Positions 42,893 through 52,706 of a DNA stretch of 64,000 bases are shown piece by piece (position 1 is the stretch's first letter; each line of letters opens with the position of its first letter). The stretch covers positions 2,356,001-2,420,000 of the forward strand of contig CAVWCQ010000008.1 in assembly GCA_963753545.1 (NCBI GenBank). Direction: 5' to 3'. Made by a program: the position numbers and the translations under genes. The notes beneath the pieces are model-generated. The model was not told the DNA's origin. It worked only from the letters and a program-made list of their open reading frames with translations, and did not search any database. This stretch comes from CAVWCQ01 sp963753545 (lineage in GTDB: Bacteria > Chloroflexota > Anaerolineae > Aggregatilineales > Aggregatilineaceae).

Positions 42893-45800
42893 GCTGTCTT
42901 GCCCAGGACCTCCAGCGTCCTATGATCATTCTGACCGGGCGTGTTGAACGCGCCTATAACATCACTGAACAGCTGCCTGTTTGGGTTCCGGGGCGAACGG
43001 TCGAGCGGTTTGCCGAACCAACAGCCATGTTCTATGAGCGATCATCCTGGACAATCACAACCATTCGCAGCCGTCTGAATACCCTATCCACGCTGGCAGC
43101 GCCTGATAACAGCGCAGAAAAACCACCGCTGATCGTCACATCAGCGTATGCCCTCATGCAAAAAACGCTCCCCGTACGGGAATTTCGTGCCGGATCGCGC
43201 CCTCTGCGCGTTGGGGGGCGCGTCGAACTCGAGAACTTACTGCGCACATTGCTGCATGTCGGCTATTCTCCCGCATCGATTGTGGTCGAACCGGGGACGT
43301 TCAGCCGCCGGGGTGGGATTCTGGACGTATTCCCGATGTCGTCTGCTCTACCTGTACGTATCGAGTTTTTTGGCGATGAGATCGAAAGTATGCGGGTATT
43401 CAACCCGGCTACACAGCGCTCCTTAGAAACCATATCCCAGGTCAATATTACGCCTGCGCGCGAAGCTCTGCCCCGTTTTGCGCCAGAAGCTGGACGGCTG
43501 CTGAGCCAGTGGTTTTTGACACAGCCCCACCAGGAAGAGGATATCACCTCGACACTGCCGGACGAAGAAGCGCTGTTGGGCGGGACCGCTTTTCCGCTCA
43601 TCGAATTTTACCTGCCCTATCTGTACAGCTACCCGGCGAATCTGCTAGGCTACGCCCCTGAAAACGCTCTGATAGTAATTGATGATTGGGGTGGGCTTCA
43701 GGACAGCGTGACCGATCTGGAAGAAGAAGCGCTCAGCATGCGCCAGGATAAGATCGCGTCTCAGCAGCTTCCTCCCGATTTCCCGCTTCCTTACCTGACA
43801 TGGGACGAGATTCAGGACGAATTATCCACGCGCCAGACGCTGCACCTGGGCGCGAATCCCGACCAACCTGCCTCCAATCAGTCCGTCGTTGGCGATCTGT
43901 TCGTGCCCGGTGAGCATTATGCGGGCCAGTTACGGCTGGTTCTGGAAGAACTGCAACTCCTGGCTGATGGGGTTGAAACCGCTATCGTCGTGACGCAGCA
44001 GGCGCAGCGGCTGGCGGAACTGTGGGGCGAAACAAGTGCATATGTCCATCCCATCACCACGATTAACCGCCTCGGACGAAATAGCTCTACTGTCATTTGT
44101 TGAGGGGGCGTTGGGCGAAGGATGGAATCTCCACACGGAGAGTATGTCGCTGCATCTGCTGACAGATGCGGAACTGTTCGGCTGGAAGCGCCCTGAGCCG
44201 CGCCGCAGACAGCAGCCGCGCGCCCTACCCCCGGAGTCCGGCTTTGCCGATCTGGAAATGGGCGATTATGTCGTCCATATCGAGTACGGCATTGGCCGCT
44301 TTGCCGGGCTGCGCAAACGAACCCTTGACAACAGCGAACGCGAATATCTCCTGATTGAGTATGCAGGCAGCGATATCCTGTATGTGCCCATTCATCAGGC
44401 GGATCGCCTCTCGCGTTATGTTGGGGCCGATGATACTGCTCCGCAGCTAAACCGCCTGGGAACACAGGATTGGACACGGACGAAAGAGCATACCCAGCGC
44501 GCTGTTGAGGAAATCGCGCGGGAACTGTTGGAACTCTATGCCGCCCGCGAACATATTCAAGGGCATGCCTTTGGCCCAGATACGCCTTGGCAGCACGAAC
44601 TGGAAGCGGCTTTCCCCTATGTTGAGACGGAGGATCAGCTCCGCGCCATTTCCGAAGTGAAAGGCGACATGGAAAACCATCAACCGATGGACCGCCTCAT
44701 CTGCGGCGATGTGGGATATGGTAAAACAGAGGTTGCCCTGCGTGCCGCTTTTAAAGCCGTGATGGATGGCAGACAGGTTGCGATCCTGGTTCCGACAACG
44801 GTCCTGGCTCAGCAGCATTTCAATACCTTCTCGCGGCGGCTGCTGCCCTTCCCGGTCAAGGTCGAAATGCTGTCCCGCTTCCGCAGTCCCAATGAACAGC
44901 GCCAGATTTTGTTCGAACTGGCGGAAGGTCAGGTGGATGTCATTATCGGGACACACCGCCTGCTCCAACCAGATGTTCTGTTGAAAAATCTAGGGCTGCT
45001 AATTATCGACGAGGAGCAGCGCTTTGGTGTCACCCACAAGGAACGGTTTAAGCAGCTTCGCACTGAGGTAGATGTGCTGACTTTGACCGCCACGCCGATT
45101 CCACGCACGCTCTATATGAGTTTGACCGGAATCCGCGATATCAGCATGATCCAGACGCCGCCGGAAGAACGGCTGCCTATTGTTACCCACGTGGGGGCTT
45201 ACAACGATAAGTTGGTCCGGCAGGCTATCCTGCGCGAGTTAGATCGCGGGGGACAGGTTTTCTTTGTCCATAACCGGGTGCAGACCATCGAAACCATCGC
45301 TACCAAGCTGCGCCGCCTGGTTCCGGAAGCGAAGATCGCTGTAGGGCATGGCCAGATGGATGAACACCAGCTAGAGGATGTCATGACCTCCTTTGCGCGG
45401 GGCGACTCCGATGTGCTGCTCTCCACGTCGATTATCGAAAGCGGGCTGGATATCCCAAACGCTAATACGCTAATCGTGGATCGGGCTGACTGGTTTGGAC
45501 TGGCCCAGCTTTACCAGTTGCGCGGGCGGGTTGGACGAGCCACAAATCAGGCTTATGCTTATTTCTTCCATCCGCGTTCCAGCCGCCTGACACCCGAAGC
45601 GCGCGCGCGCCTGGAAACGATTGGCGAACAGACCGAATTGGGGTCCGGGATGTCGATTGCCATGCGCGATCTGGAAATTCGCGGAGCGGGCGATCTGCTG
45701 GGGACGCGGCAAAGCGGGCATATCGCGGCAGTAGGATTCCATCTCTACACACAACTGTTGGCCCAGGCAGTCCGCCACCTGCGCGGTCTTGGCGAAGCCC

Positions 45801-46273
45801 CGCACCTGCCTGTCGCCACACCCACCATGACGATTGATCTACCTGTTCCAGCGTACATTCCTACCGGATTCGTGCCCGACCCGGCCCTGCGCATCCAGCT
45901 TTACCGCCGTCTGGCTGAATTAGAGGATATGGTCCGCATCGACGATATGCAGACCGAACTGGCGGATCGGTTTGGCGATCTGCCCCCAGCCGTGCGCGGC
46001 CTCCTTTTTCAATTGAGGGTTAAGCTGCGTGCCCAGGATGCCAATGCCAGCGCGATTGGGAACGAGAACGGTCAGGTCAGCATCCGCCTGCCCTATCTGG
46101 CCAGTACGGACCGGCAGGCACTGCAAATGCTGCTCGGTCATGATGTACGGGTGAGCCGGACCGCAATCTGGCTTCCCTATGAAGGCGTGGAAGAAAAAGT
46201 CTGGCAGGGAAATCTGCTGGAAGTGCTGCACAAGTTGGCAGTTGATCAGGTTCAGGCAGCGCCAGCGGAATAA
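42763..46273 (+). CDS. mfd: Transcription-repair coupling factor, frameshifted
   Basis: About 1169 aa when one A of AA at 44065-44066 is removed; as written the first frame stops at 44103 and the second is open from before 44036. Mfd releases stalled RNA polymerase and recruits UvrA. Domains in order: UvrB-like N-terminal domains (MQLPGLLDVLRQTDVYRTLV; ILDVFPMSSALPVRIEFFGDE); RNA polymerase-interacting CarD-like domain (GDYVVHIEYGIGRFAGLRKR); then SF2 translocase motifs GDVGYGKTEVALRAAF, LLIIDEEQRFGV (DEEQ box), TLTATPIPRTLYMSLTGIRD and QLRGRVGRATNQAYAYF; then the C-terminal TRCF domain. The break falls between the N-terminal module and CarD domain. A terminator hairpin follows the stop. Probably an assembly insertion rather than a lost gene. 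Confidence 0.88.
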
Positions 46274-46313
46274 TGTGGGATACTGTGGGTTACTGCGGGA
46301 TACTGTGGGATAT
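46274..46313 (+). repeat. Four 10-bp tandem repeats right after the mfd stop
   Basis: TGTGGGATAC, TGTGGGTTAC, TGCGGGATAC and TGTGGGATAT at 46274, 46284, 46294 and 46304. The last copy is also the left arm of the mfd terminator hairpin. The sequence TATCCCAC returns in the folC upstream region. Confidence 0.85.
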
Positions 46314-46340
46314 GCTCAGCCGAGCATATCCCACATCTTT
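46304..46340 (+). terminator. Rho-independent terminator of mfd
   Basis: 14-bp perfect stem TGTGGGATATGCTC (46304-46317) with GAGCATATCCCACA (46322-46335), 4-nt loop, then TCTTTTC. It sits between the convergent mfd and degV genes. Confidence 0.85.
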
Positions 46341-46358
46341 TCCCACCTTATCCCACGC

Positions 46359-47210
46359 TCACGCCCACTCGATTACTAGACCAAGCACACCGGGGCCAGT
46401 ATGCACGCCAATGGTCAGGCAGGCATAACCCAAATGCGTCTCGCGGGGCTTGAATTTTTCCACTGCCTGTCGCAGCAGGAATTCAGCTTCGTTCTCCACA
46501 TCCCCATGAATGATGGATAGGCGAGCGATTTCGCGCCCTTTTGCCTCATCCTCGGCTACTTTGAGCAGGCGCTCGACAGCGCGCCGCCGTGTTCGCACAT
46601 TGTCTACCGATGACACAAGGCCGTCGCGCAGTTCCAGCACTGGTTTAATGTGCAGTGCCGAACCCAATAGTAAGCGCGCATTGCCAATACGCCCGCCGCG
46701 CCGCAGATATTCCAGACTCTCAATCGTGAACGAAATATGCTGCCGCGCCGCCGTATTACGGATAACGGCTGCTATCTCCTCGGCAGAAGCGCCTGCATCA
46801 CGTGCTTTTGCTGCTGAGAGCATGGTATGTCCCAGCGCCCAGGTTGTCTGGCGGGTGTCCACGACATGCACCGGAAAATCAACCTTCTCTTTGGCCTGCA
46901 TTGCTGACGCATACGTACCGCTGAGATCACAGGAAATCACGCCGCAAACAACTTCATCGGCTTTCTCAAGTTCCCGCGCCCGGTGGAATAAATCAATAAA
47001 ATCCTGAGGCGACACCTGAGATGTTTTAGGAATATCGTCTGACTCTTCAAGGCGGCGATAAAAAGCCTGCTCGGTCAGATCAATGCCATCACGCAGCGTT
47101 TCTTCTCCCCAGATGACATAAAGCGGCGCGACATAAATACGATTCTCCGCTGCCAACGCTCCATAGAGATTGGAGGTGCTGTCCGTTACCAAAGCTGTAT
47201 GTTTTACCAC
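46359..47210 (-). CDS. DegV-family fatty-acid-binding protein
   Basis: 283 aa, GTG start with GGGAG upstream. DegV proteins hold a fatty acid between two domains and, in Firmicutes (FakB), present it to the kinase FakA. Landmarks are present: VTDSTSNL at the N-terminus; TSQVSPQDF and CDLSGTYASA with the Ser/Thr that contact the carboxylate; IESLEYLRRGGRIG in the middle; and GVHTGPGVLGL near the end. No FakA-like kinase gene is in the window. It is the last gene of the minus-strand run folC-lon-AlbA_2-WD40-degV, 27 bp after the previous stop. Confidence 0.9.
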   Translation of the reverse strand: MVKHTALVTDSTSNLYGALAAENRIYVAPLYVIWGEETLRDGIDLTEQAFYRRLEESDDIPKTSQVSPQDFIDLFHRARELEKADEVVCGVISCDLSGTYASAMQAKEKVDFPVHVVDTRQTTWALGHTMLSAAKARDAGASAEEIAAVIRNTAARQHISFTIESLEYLRRGGRIGNARLLLGSALHIKPVLELRDGLVSSVDNVRTRRRAVERLLKVAEDEAKGREIARLSIIHGDVENEAEFLLRQAVEKFKPRETHLGYACLTIGVHTGPGVLGLVIEWA

Positions 47211-47237
47211 ACCGTCTCCCGTTGAATACTAAGAACC

Positions 47238-48812
47238 TCAGGGTGAAGCTGGTCCTACCCAGCCTAGCAGGCGCACTTCGCCACGTACACTGCTCGTCAG
47301 ATTGTGTGCGCTGTATCCGCTCGGTTCAGCTACATACAGGTCAAGACGGCCATCGGCACTGCCTGTTCGGGTCTGAATGCCCGCGTAAGCCAGCCAGCTT
47401 CCATCCGGCGAATACTGGGGACTGCACGCTCGGATCGAGGAAGAGGGGCTGGTCACAATGGTCAAGTCGCTGCGCGTCACGATCAACCCATAGGGACACT
47501 GCCCGTTTCGACCTGCCAGGGCTAACCATTCTCCTTGAGGCGACCACGCCGCCGCAAACCCATACCGGGAAAAGAGGTAGGTGTCGGTGGTTGTGATCAG
47601 ATTGCCACTGTTGTCTTTTAACACCAAACTGGTGGGGTCGGATGCGTGATGATAGATAACACTTTGGGCCCCCGGCGACCAGGACGCACCTAGATTCAGC
47701 GATCCATCCGCGTCGGACACTTCGCGCACATCGCCTGTCTGGATGTTTGCCAGCCAGATGTGGGATTCCGCCGTAAATGGATTCGAGATTCCCGTTGTAT
47801 AGGTGATCTGAAGGTTACTCACCCAGGTTGGTGGACCGTCCAGCACCTTATCCGACACCTGCCGGACATCCCCACTGTCCAGATCCATCACGTACAACTG
47901 TCCACTGGTTGGTGGTACGGGCGGATCAACAATCGTTGAGCAGCTTCCCGCCTCGCCGGGAATCCACGATGGGCAGGTTGCTCGGTCAGAGACAAAGGCA
48001 AGTCGCCGTCCATCGGGGGAAAATGCGGGCCATAAATCATAACTGCCCTGGGCCGTCAGATTGCGGAAACCCGATCCATCCGCTGAAATGACAAAAATAT
48101 CGGTGTCATACTCCGTTGGCAGTACAATAGCAAACTGCGAATTATCAGGTGACCAGACCGGGTAGTGCTCAGTCAAACCGCGCGGGCTGAGCGACGGCAG
48201 ATCCAGCAGGCGCAAACTAATCCCAATTTTCAGGTCCAGCAAATACAATCCACCCGCCCGCGTCCCATCTGCGAGCAGCGTGGGTTCCAGGAAGTACAAC
48301 ATCTTTTGCCCATCAGGCGACCAATAAATATGCTCCTCTGTCGTTGCTGGAAGGCTGAGAATCGACACCTGCTCACCCGTCGACGGGTTGATGAGATAGA
48401 CGTTTTCCATCTCAGATGGCGCGACAGGTGTCAGCAAATTGGTCGTATCGGTCCGTTCGTTCACAGCCAGAATCGCAAACCAGGAGCTATCCAGGCCAGC
48501 CCGAACCTCGGCTGGGAGATCGACAGACTGCCACTGATCGTTGGCATAGGCTACCGTCGGATAGGGTGTCGCTGATGCGGTGGGCGTGAGGGTGGGCGTC
48601 AGCGTCATGGTTGGGGTCAGAGTTGGTGTCGCGGTCCATTCCGGCGTAGGGGTCAGGGTCGCTGTCGGCGTTAAACTGGCTGTAGCAGTCAGGGATGGCG
48701 TCAGAGTAGGCGGCACGGGCGTTGGCGTCTGGACCGCAAAATTGCAGGCCGCCAGCGACAGGCTCAAGGCCAGCACAGCGGCGATCCGTTTCGGAGTCGA
48801 GCGTCTAAACAT
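47238..48812 (-). CDS. Lipoprotein with Thr/Pro stalk and WD40-like (TolB/PD40) beta-propeller
   Basis: 524 aa. The signal peptide ends in a lipobox (LSLAAC, Cys near residue 23). It is followed by about 60 residues of Thr/Pro/Leu low complexity (TLTPTATLTPTPEWTATPT-like), then a beta-propeller of TolB-type blades with recurring 'WSPDGxxxxF/Y' turns: YWSPDGQKMLYF, VWSPDNSQFAIV, FSPDGRRLAFVSDRA, AWSPQGEWLALA and YSPDGSWLAYA. No catalytic domain follows, so it is probably an exposed binding protein. It sits in the lon-degV run with 26-27 bp spacing on either side, and co-transcription is likely. Its link to that cluster is not obvious. Confidence 0.82.
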   Translation of the reverse strand: MFRRSTPKRIAAVLALSLSLAACNFAVQTPTPVPPTLTPSLTATASLTPTATLTPTPEWTATPTLTPTMTLTPTLTPTASATPYPTVAYANDQWQSVDLPAEVRAGLDSSWFAILAVNERTDTTNLLTPVAPSEMENVYLINPSTGEQVSILSLPATTEEHIYWSPDGQKMLYFLEPTLLADGTRAGGLYLLDLKIGISLRLLDLPSLSPRGLTEHYPVWSPDNSQFAIVLPTEYDTDIFVISADGSGFRNLTAQGSYDLWPAFSPDGRRLAFVSDRATCPSWIPGEAGSCSTIVDPPVPPTSGQLYVMDLDSGDVRQVSDKVLDGPPTWVSNLQITYTTGISNPFTAESHIWLANIQTGDVREVSDADGSLNLGASWSPGAQSVIYHHASDPTSLVLKDNSGNLITTTDTYLFSRYGFAAAWSPQGEWLALAGRNGQCPYGLIVTRSDLTIVTSPSSSIRACSPQYSPDGSWLAYAGIQTRTGSADGRLDLYVAEPSGYSAHNLTSSVRGEVRLLGWVGPASP

Positions 48813-48838
48813 AGGCTTATCATTCCAACACGATGAAT

Positions 48839-50263
48839 TTACGGTTTGCTGGTCGATTCAGGTTGCTGTTTCTTGAGCACATAGTAGGAGCCGCGCTTTT
48901 CCCCCATTTTGATCAGGATGCTCCGGTTCACCAAATCGGCAAAGTCGCGCCGGATCGTTTCTGGATGGACATCGGGGAACAACTCCTGCAAATCTTTATT
49001 AGTGATGCGCGCATTTTTGCGGTTGATGAGGAAATCGAGCGCGTATTCCTGGCGGCGGTTGACAGGCTCTCCGCGAAAAACACCGTTAAAGAGCGATGGC
49101 TCATTCGCTGACTCTTCTGCCAGCGCCTTATTGTAGAGGGTCACACGAAACCCTCCCGCAGTTTCGACAAACAGGGGCAGCGGCAGATGATCTTCACGCA
49201 TCAACGCGAAAACGCGATCCACGCCGTACCCCAACCGTTCGATAAAGCCCAGGTCCGACAGCACCTGGACAATAGCGGAATTACGTGAGAAGCGCTCATC
49301 GACGATATTATCGATGGTCACTGGCCCAGGCAAACCGCCGGGGCTGGTAATTTCCAGTCGATCATTAAACAGATAGAGGCGGATGCCATCGCCCTGGATG
49401 CTGTAATCACGGTGCGCAACAGCATTCACAACCAGTTCGCGCACGGCTGACAGCGGATACTCCCGCTGTTCGGTGCGGGCCATCTGTTCGCCCAGTTGGA
49501 CGCCTTTGCGCAGGTTATCCACCAGGAATGTCTCGACACGGCGAATCTGCTGGGGCAGTGTGCCGCCAATATCCTGCCGGGTAAAAACGTCGCCCATCTC
49601 GTTCCCGGCAAAACGCGCCGCCGTGATATCGGAGCCGCGCACAAATAACTGCGGTTCTTTGCCAAAGAGCAGAATCCCCGCATTGGTCGGGCATAGTTGG
49701 CCGTCGTGCAGGATCAGGCAGCCGCGCTTCACCAGAATTTGCTCAGCCGAGATACCACCCATCCCCTGCAAACTGCTGGTATACGCATCTACCTGCTCCC
49801 AGTCCAGGTCTTCCTTGGCTGCATTCCGCGCCAGTTCGGCCTCAAAGGTGACATCACCGCGCTCCAGCATCAGCCGCCGGAGCTGCTGGGCGGTTAAGGG
49901 AGCGTTGGTTGCATCCTTCCGAGTCAGGTAACGGCCATCCCATGAATAGACATAGGGCATGCCACGCGGGACCTGGATCACCAGTGTGGGCGTCCCCTGT
50001 ACATGGATCATTTCCGGCAGGGGAATAATCAGGGGCGGATCGATGGAAAGCGCCGCCTCAAGCACGCGGTCAATAATATGCTCGCCTGTATTCACTGGCT
50101 TATGATCCTGAGAAGCAACGCCCAGAAGCAGCGTTCCTCCCCAGGTATTCGCCATCGCAACCAGCATCGCGGCGATATCAGAAACAGGTGGGCTGCCAGG
50201 AAGCCAGTCCACAATATCGGTTCGCCCATTTTCCAACAGGTTCAAAACGTCTTTTTCGTTCAT
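48839..50263 (-). CDS. AlbA_2 (Schlafen-like) DNA-binding transcriptional regulator
   Basis: 474 aa. An N-terminal AlbA_2 domain (residues about 1-130: VAMANTWGGTLLLGVASQDH; 'VYSWDGRYLTRKDATN') is followed by a GHKL-type ATPase-like middle part with the motif AVRELVVNAVAHRDYSIQGD and NDRLEITSPGGLPGPV. A C-terminal winged helix (NRRQEYALDFLINRKNARIT; 'HPETIRRDFADLVNRSILIK') completes it. This order is that of the widespread 'ATP-dependent DNA helicase RecG-related' regulators, often annotated as transcriptional regulators. The start lies 11 bp after the repaired lon stop, so it is almost certainly co-transcribed with lon and may control the operon. Target unknown. Confidence 0.85.
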   Translation of the reverse strand: MNEKDVLNLLENGRTDIVDWLPGSPPVSDIAAMLVAMANTWGGTLLLGVASQDHKPVNTGEHIIDRVLEAALSIDPPLIIPLPEMIHVQGTPTLVIQVPRGMPYVYSWDGRYLTRKDATNAPLTAQQLRRLMLERGDVTFEAELARNAAKEDLDWEQVDAYTSSLQGMGGISAEQILVKRGCLILHDGQLCPTNAGILLFGKEPQLFVRGSDITAARFAGNEMGDVFTRQDIGGTLPQQIRRVETFLVDNLRKGVQLGEQMARTEQREYPLSAVRELVVNAVAHRDYSIQGDGIRLYLFNDRLEITSPGGLPGPVTIDNIVDERFSRNSAIVQVLSDLGFIERLGYGVDRVFALMREDHLPLPLFVETAGGFRVTLYNKALAEESANEPSLFNGVFRGEPVNRRQEYALDFLINRKNARITNKDLQELFPDVHPETIRRDFADLVNRSILIKMGEKRGSYYVLKKQQPESTSKP

Positions 50264-50274
50264 CGCCGCTGTGC

Positions 50275-52689
50275 TTATAATGGCTGCGTGGTCGATAAGC
50301 GTGCCGGAGGCAGCAGGGCCTGTTCAAGCACTTCATCCATGTGACTCACCAGCACGAGATTCAACTCCACGCAGTAACCGTTTCGGAATTTCGTCCAGAT
50401 CCTTTGCATTCTGTTTCGGCAGCAAAATCGTTTTTACACCCGCTCGCTGCGCCGTCAAAATTTTCTCTCGGACGCCACCAATCGGCAAAACGCGCCCGCG
50501 CAAGGTAATTTCCCCGGTCATCGCGACGTCGCGCCGAATCTTACGCTGCGTCAGAGCCGAGATCATCGCTGTTGCCAGTGTAATTCCTGCCGATGGGCCG
50601 TCTTTCGGGAATAGCGCCTTCGGGCAGGTGAACATGAATATCCAGCCGCTCGAATTCGGCAGGCTCAATGGAAAGCTGTTCGGCCCGTGAGCGCGTGTAG
50701 CTGAGCGCCGCCTGCGCCGATTCCTGCATGACGTCGCCAAGCTGCCCGGTCAGCATCAGCATGCCCTTGCCGGGCATCAGGGAGACTTCAATCGCCATGA
50801 TATCGCCGCCCGCTTCTGTCCAGGCCAGCCCCGTCGCCACGCCCACTTCGTCACTTTCTTCCGCGAGCGGCGAAATGAACTGCGGTGGACCCAGGTATTT
50901 GTGCAGGCTGTCAGCCGTAATGCGCTTGGTGAAGGGCTTATTCTCGGCTACACGGCGCGCAACTTTACGGCAGATTTTGGCGATCTCCCGTTCCAGGTTG
51001 CGCACGCCTGCCTCATACGTATATTCGCGGATGATCAGGCTCAAAGCGCTTTCATCTAGGCGAATGCCCCGATCTGCCAGCCCGTGCTGATCCAACTGGC
51101 GCGGGATCAAAAACTCCCTGGAAATACTCAGTTTTTCTTCCTCGATATAGCCGGGGAACTCGATCACTTCCATTCGATCCAGCAGTGCCGGTGGAATGGG
51201 GTCCAGATAATTCGCTGTCGTGATGAAAAACACGTTGGAGAGATCGTAATTGACATCCAGGTAATGATCGGAATAGGCGAAGTTCTGTTCAGGATCAAGC
51301 ACTTCGAGCAGCGCCGCCGCCGGATCGCCCCGAAAATCGACACCCAGTTTATCAATTTCATCAAGCATAAAGACTGGGTTGACTGTTCCCGCGCGACGCA
51401 TCGTCTGGATGATGCGGCCCGGCAGCGCACCAATATAGGTGCGGCGGTGGCCTCGAATTTCTGCCTCGTCGCGCACACCACCCAGGCTGACCCGCACAAA
51501 TTCGCGTCCCAGCGCCTTGGCGATACTTTTGCCCAGCGAAGTTTTACCAGTTCCGGGCGGTCCGGCGAAGCACAAAATGGGACTTTTCATCTTGTCCGCC
51601 GCCAACTGCCGCACGGCAATATATTCCAGGATGCGCTCCTTGGCCTTCGGCAGCCCAAAATGCTCTTCGTCAAGAATTTTGGCAGCGTTTCCCAAATTCG
51701 TGGTGTCTTCGCTCACCTTTAGCCAGGGCAGGTCCAGCAGCCAATCCAGGTACGTGCGAATAATGCCAACTTCGGGAGCCATCGGCGGGATCAAGGTCAG
51801 CCGGGCGAGTTCTTTGAACGCTTTGTCGCGCACTTCGTCGGGCATTTGCGCGGCAACAATCCGGTCCCGCAGTTCGTTGAGTTCCTGCTGGAAGATATCG
51901 GCTTCGCCCAGTTCGTGCTGGATCACTCGCATCTGCTCCCGCAGGAACATTTCACGCTGGCTGCGATCCACTTCCTGCCGAACCTGGGAATGAATGCTTT
52001 CTTCCAGTTCCAGCACTTCCAATTCGCGGCCCAGGATGGCACTGACATGCTGCAAGCGTTTGACCGGATCGAGGGTTTCCAGAATGATCCTGCCGCTCAG
52101 CCAGCGACAAATTCAGGGTCGAGGCAGCAAGATCCGCCAGCCAGCCCGGCTCCTCCACATTCAGCGCATAAATATACGCTTCTTCAGGAAGCTGTGGATT
52201 CAGTTGGACACACTTCTGGAACAGGCTGAGCGACGCACGCATCAGCGCCATGACTTCGCGGGTTTGCGTAGATTGTTCCTCTACCGGGCGGGCCTTTACA
52301 CGAAAATAGGGCTGAGTTTGCATAAACTCCACAATTTGTACACGCCGCCGCCCCTGGGCCAGGACACTTGTGCCGCCATCCGGCATATGCATCAGCCGTC
52401 CCAGTGCCATTTCCGTTCCCACTGTGTAGAAATCTTCCGGCTTCGACACAGCCTGGTTGGGATCGCGTTGAGAGACACCCACTACCGTAGCCTGGTGCGT
52501 CTGCGCTTCGGCAATCGCCGTAATGTCCTGCTCACGCCTGATAAACAGTGGCGTTACCATGTTCGGGTATACCACCGTGTCAACCAGCGGCAGCAGGATC
52601 ACATCAATCAGCCCAGCAGCATCGGGTACAGCATCCTGGACGGTATAAAAGTCACTGATCCCATGTCCAATCATAGGGTAGATATTCAC
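50275..52689 (-). CDS. lon: ATP-dependent protease Lon, three frameshifts
   Basis: Three conserved frames add up to about 803 aa if one base is removed at each of three sites: GG at 52089-52090, AAA at 50603-50605 and GG at 50367-50368. Domains in order: N-terminal substrate-recognition domain (VILLPLVDTVVYPNMVTPLF), helical linker, AAA+ ATPase with FAGPPGTGKTSLGKSIAKAL and NPVFMLDEIDKLG, and protease domain with the Ser-Lys dyad (DGPSAGITLATA; GGVREKILTAQRAG). The repaired C-terminus reads ELNLVLVSHMDEVLEQALL and stops at 50275. Start is uncertain: GTG at 52689 or the ATG five codons later. folC lies just upstream and the AlbA_2 regulator just downstream. Three independent breaks in a conserved enzyme argue for sequence errors. 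Confidence 0.85.
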
Positions 52690-52706
52690 TCCAAGCGTCT
52701 TGGGTT

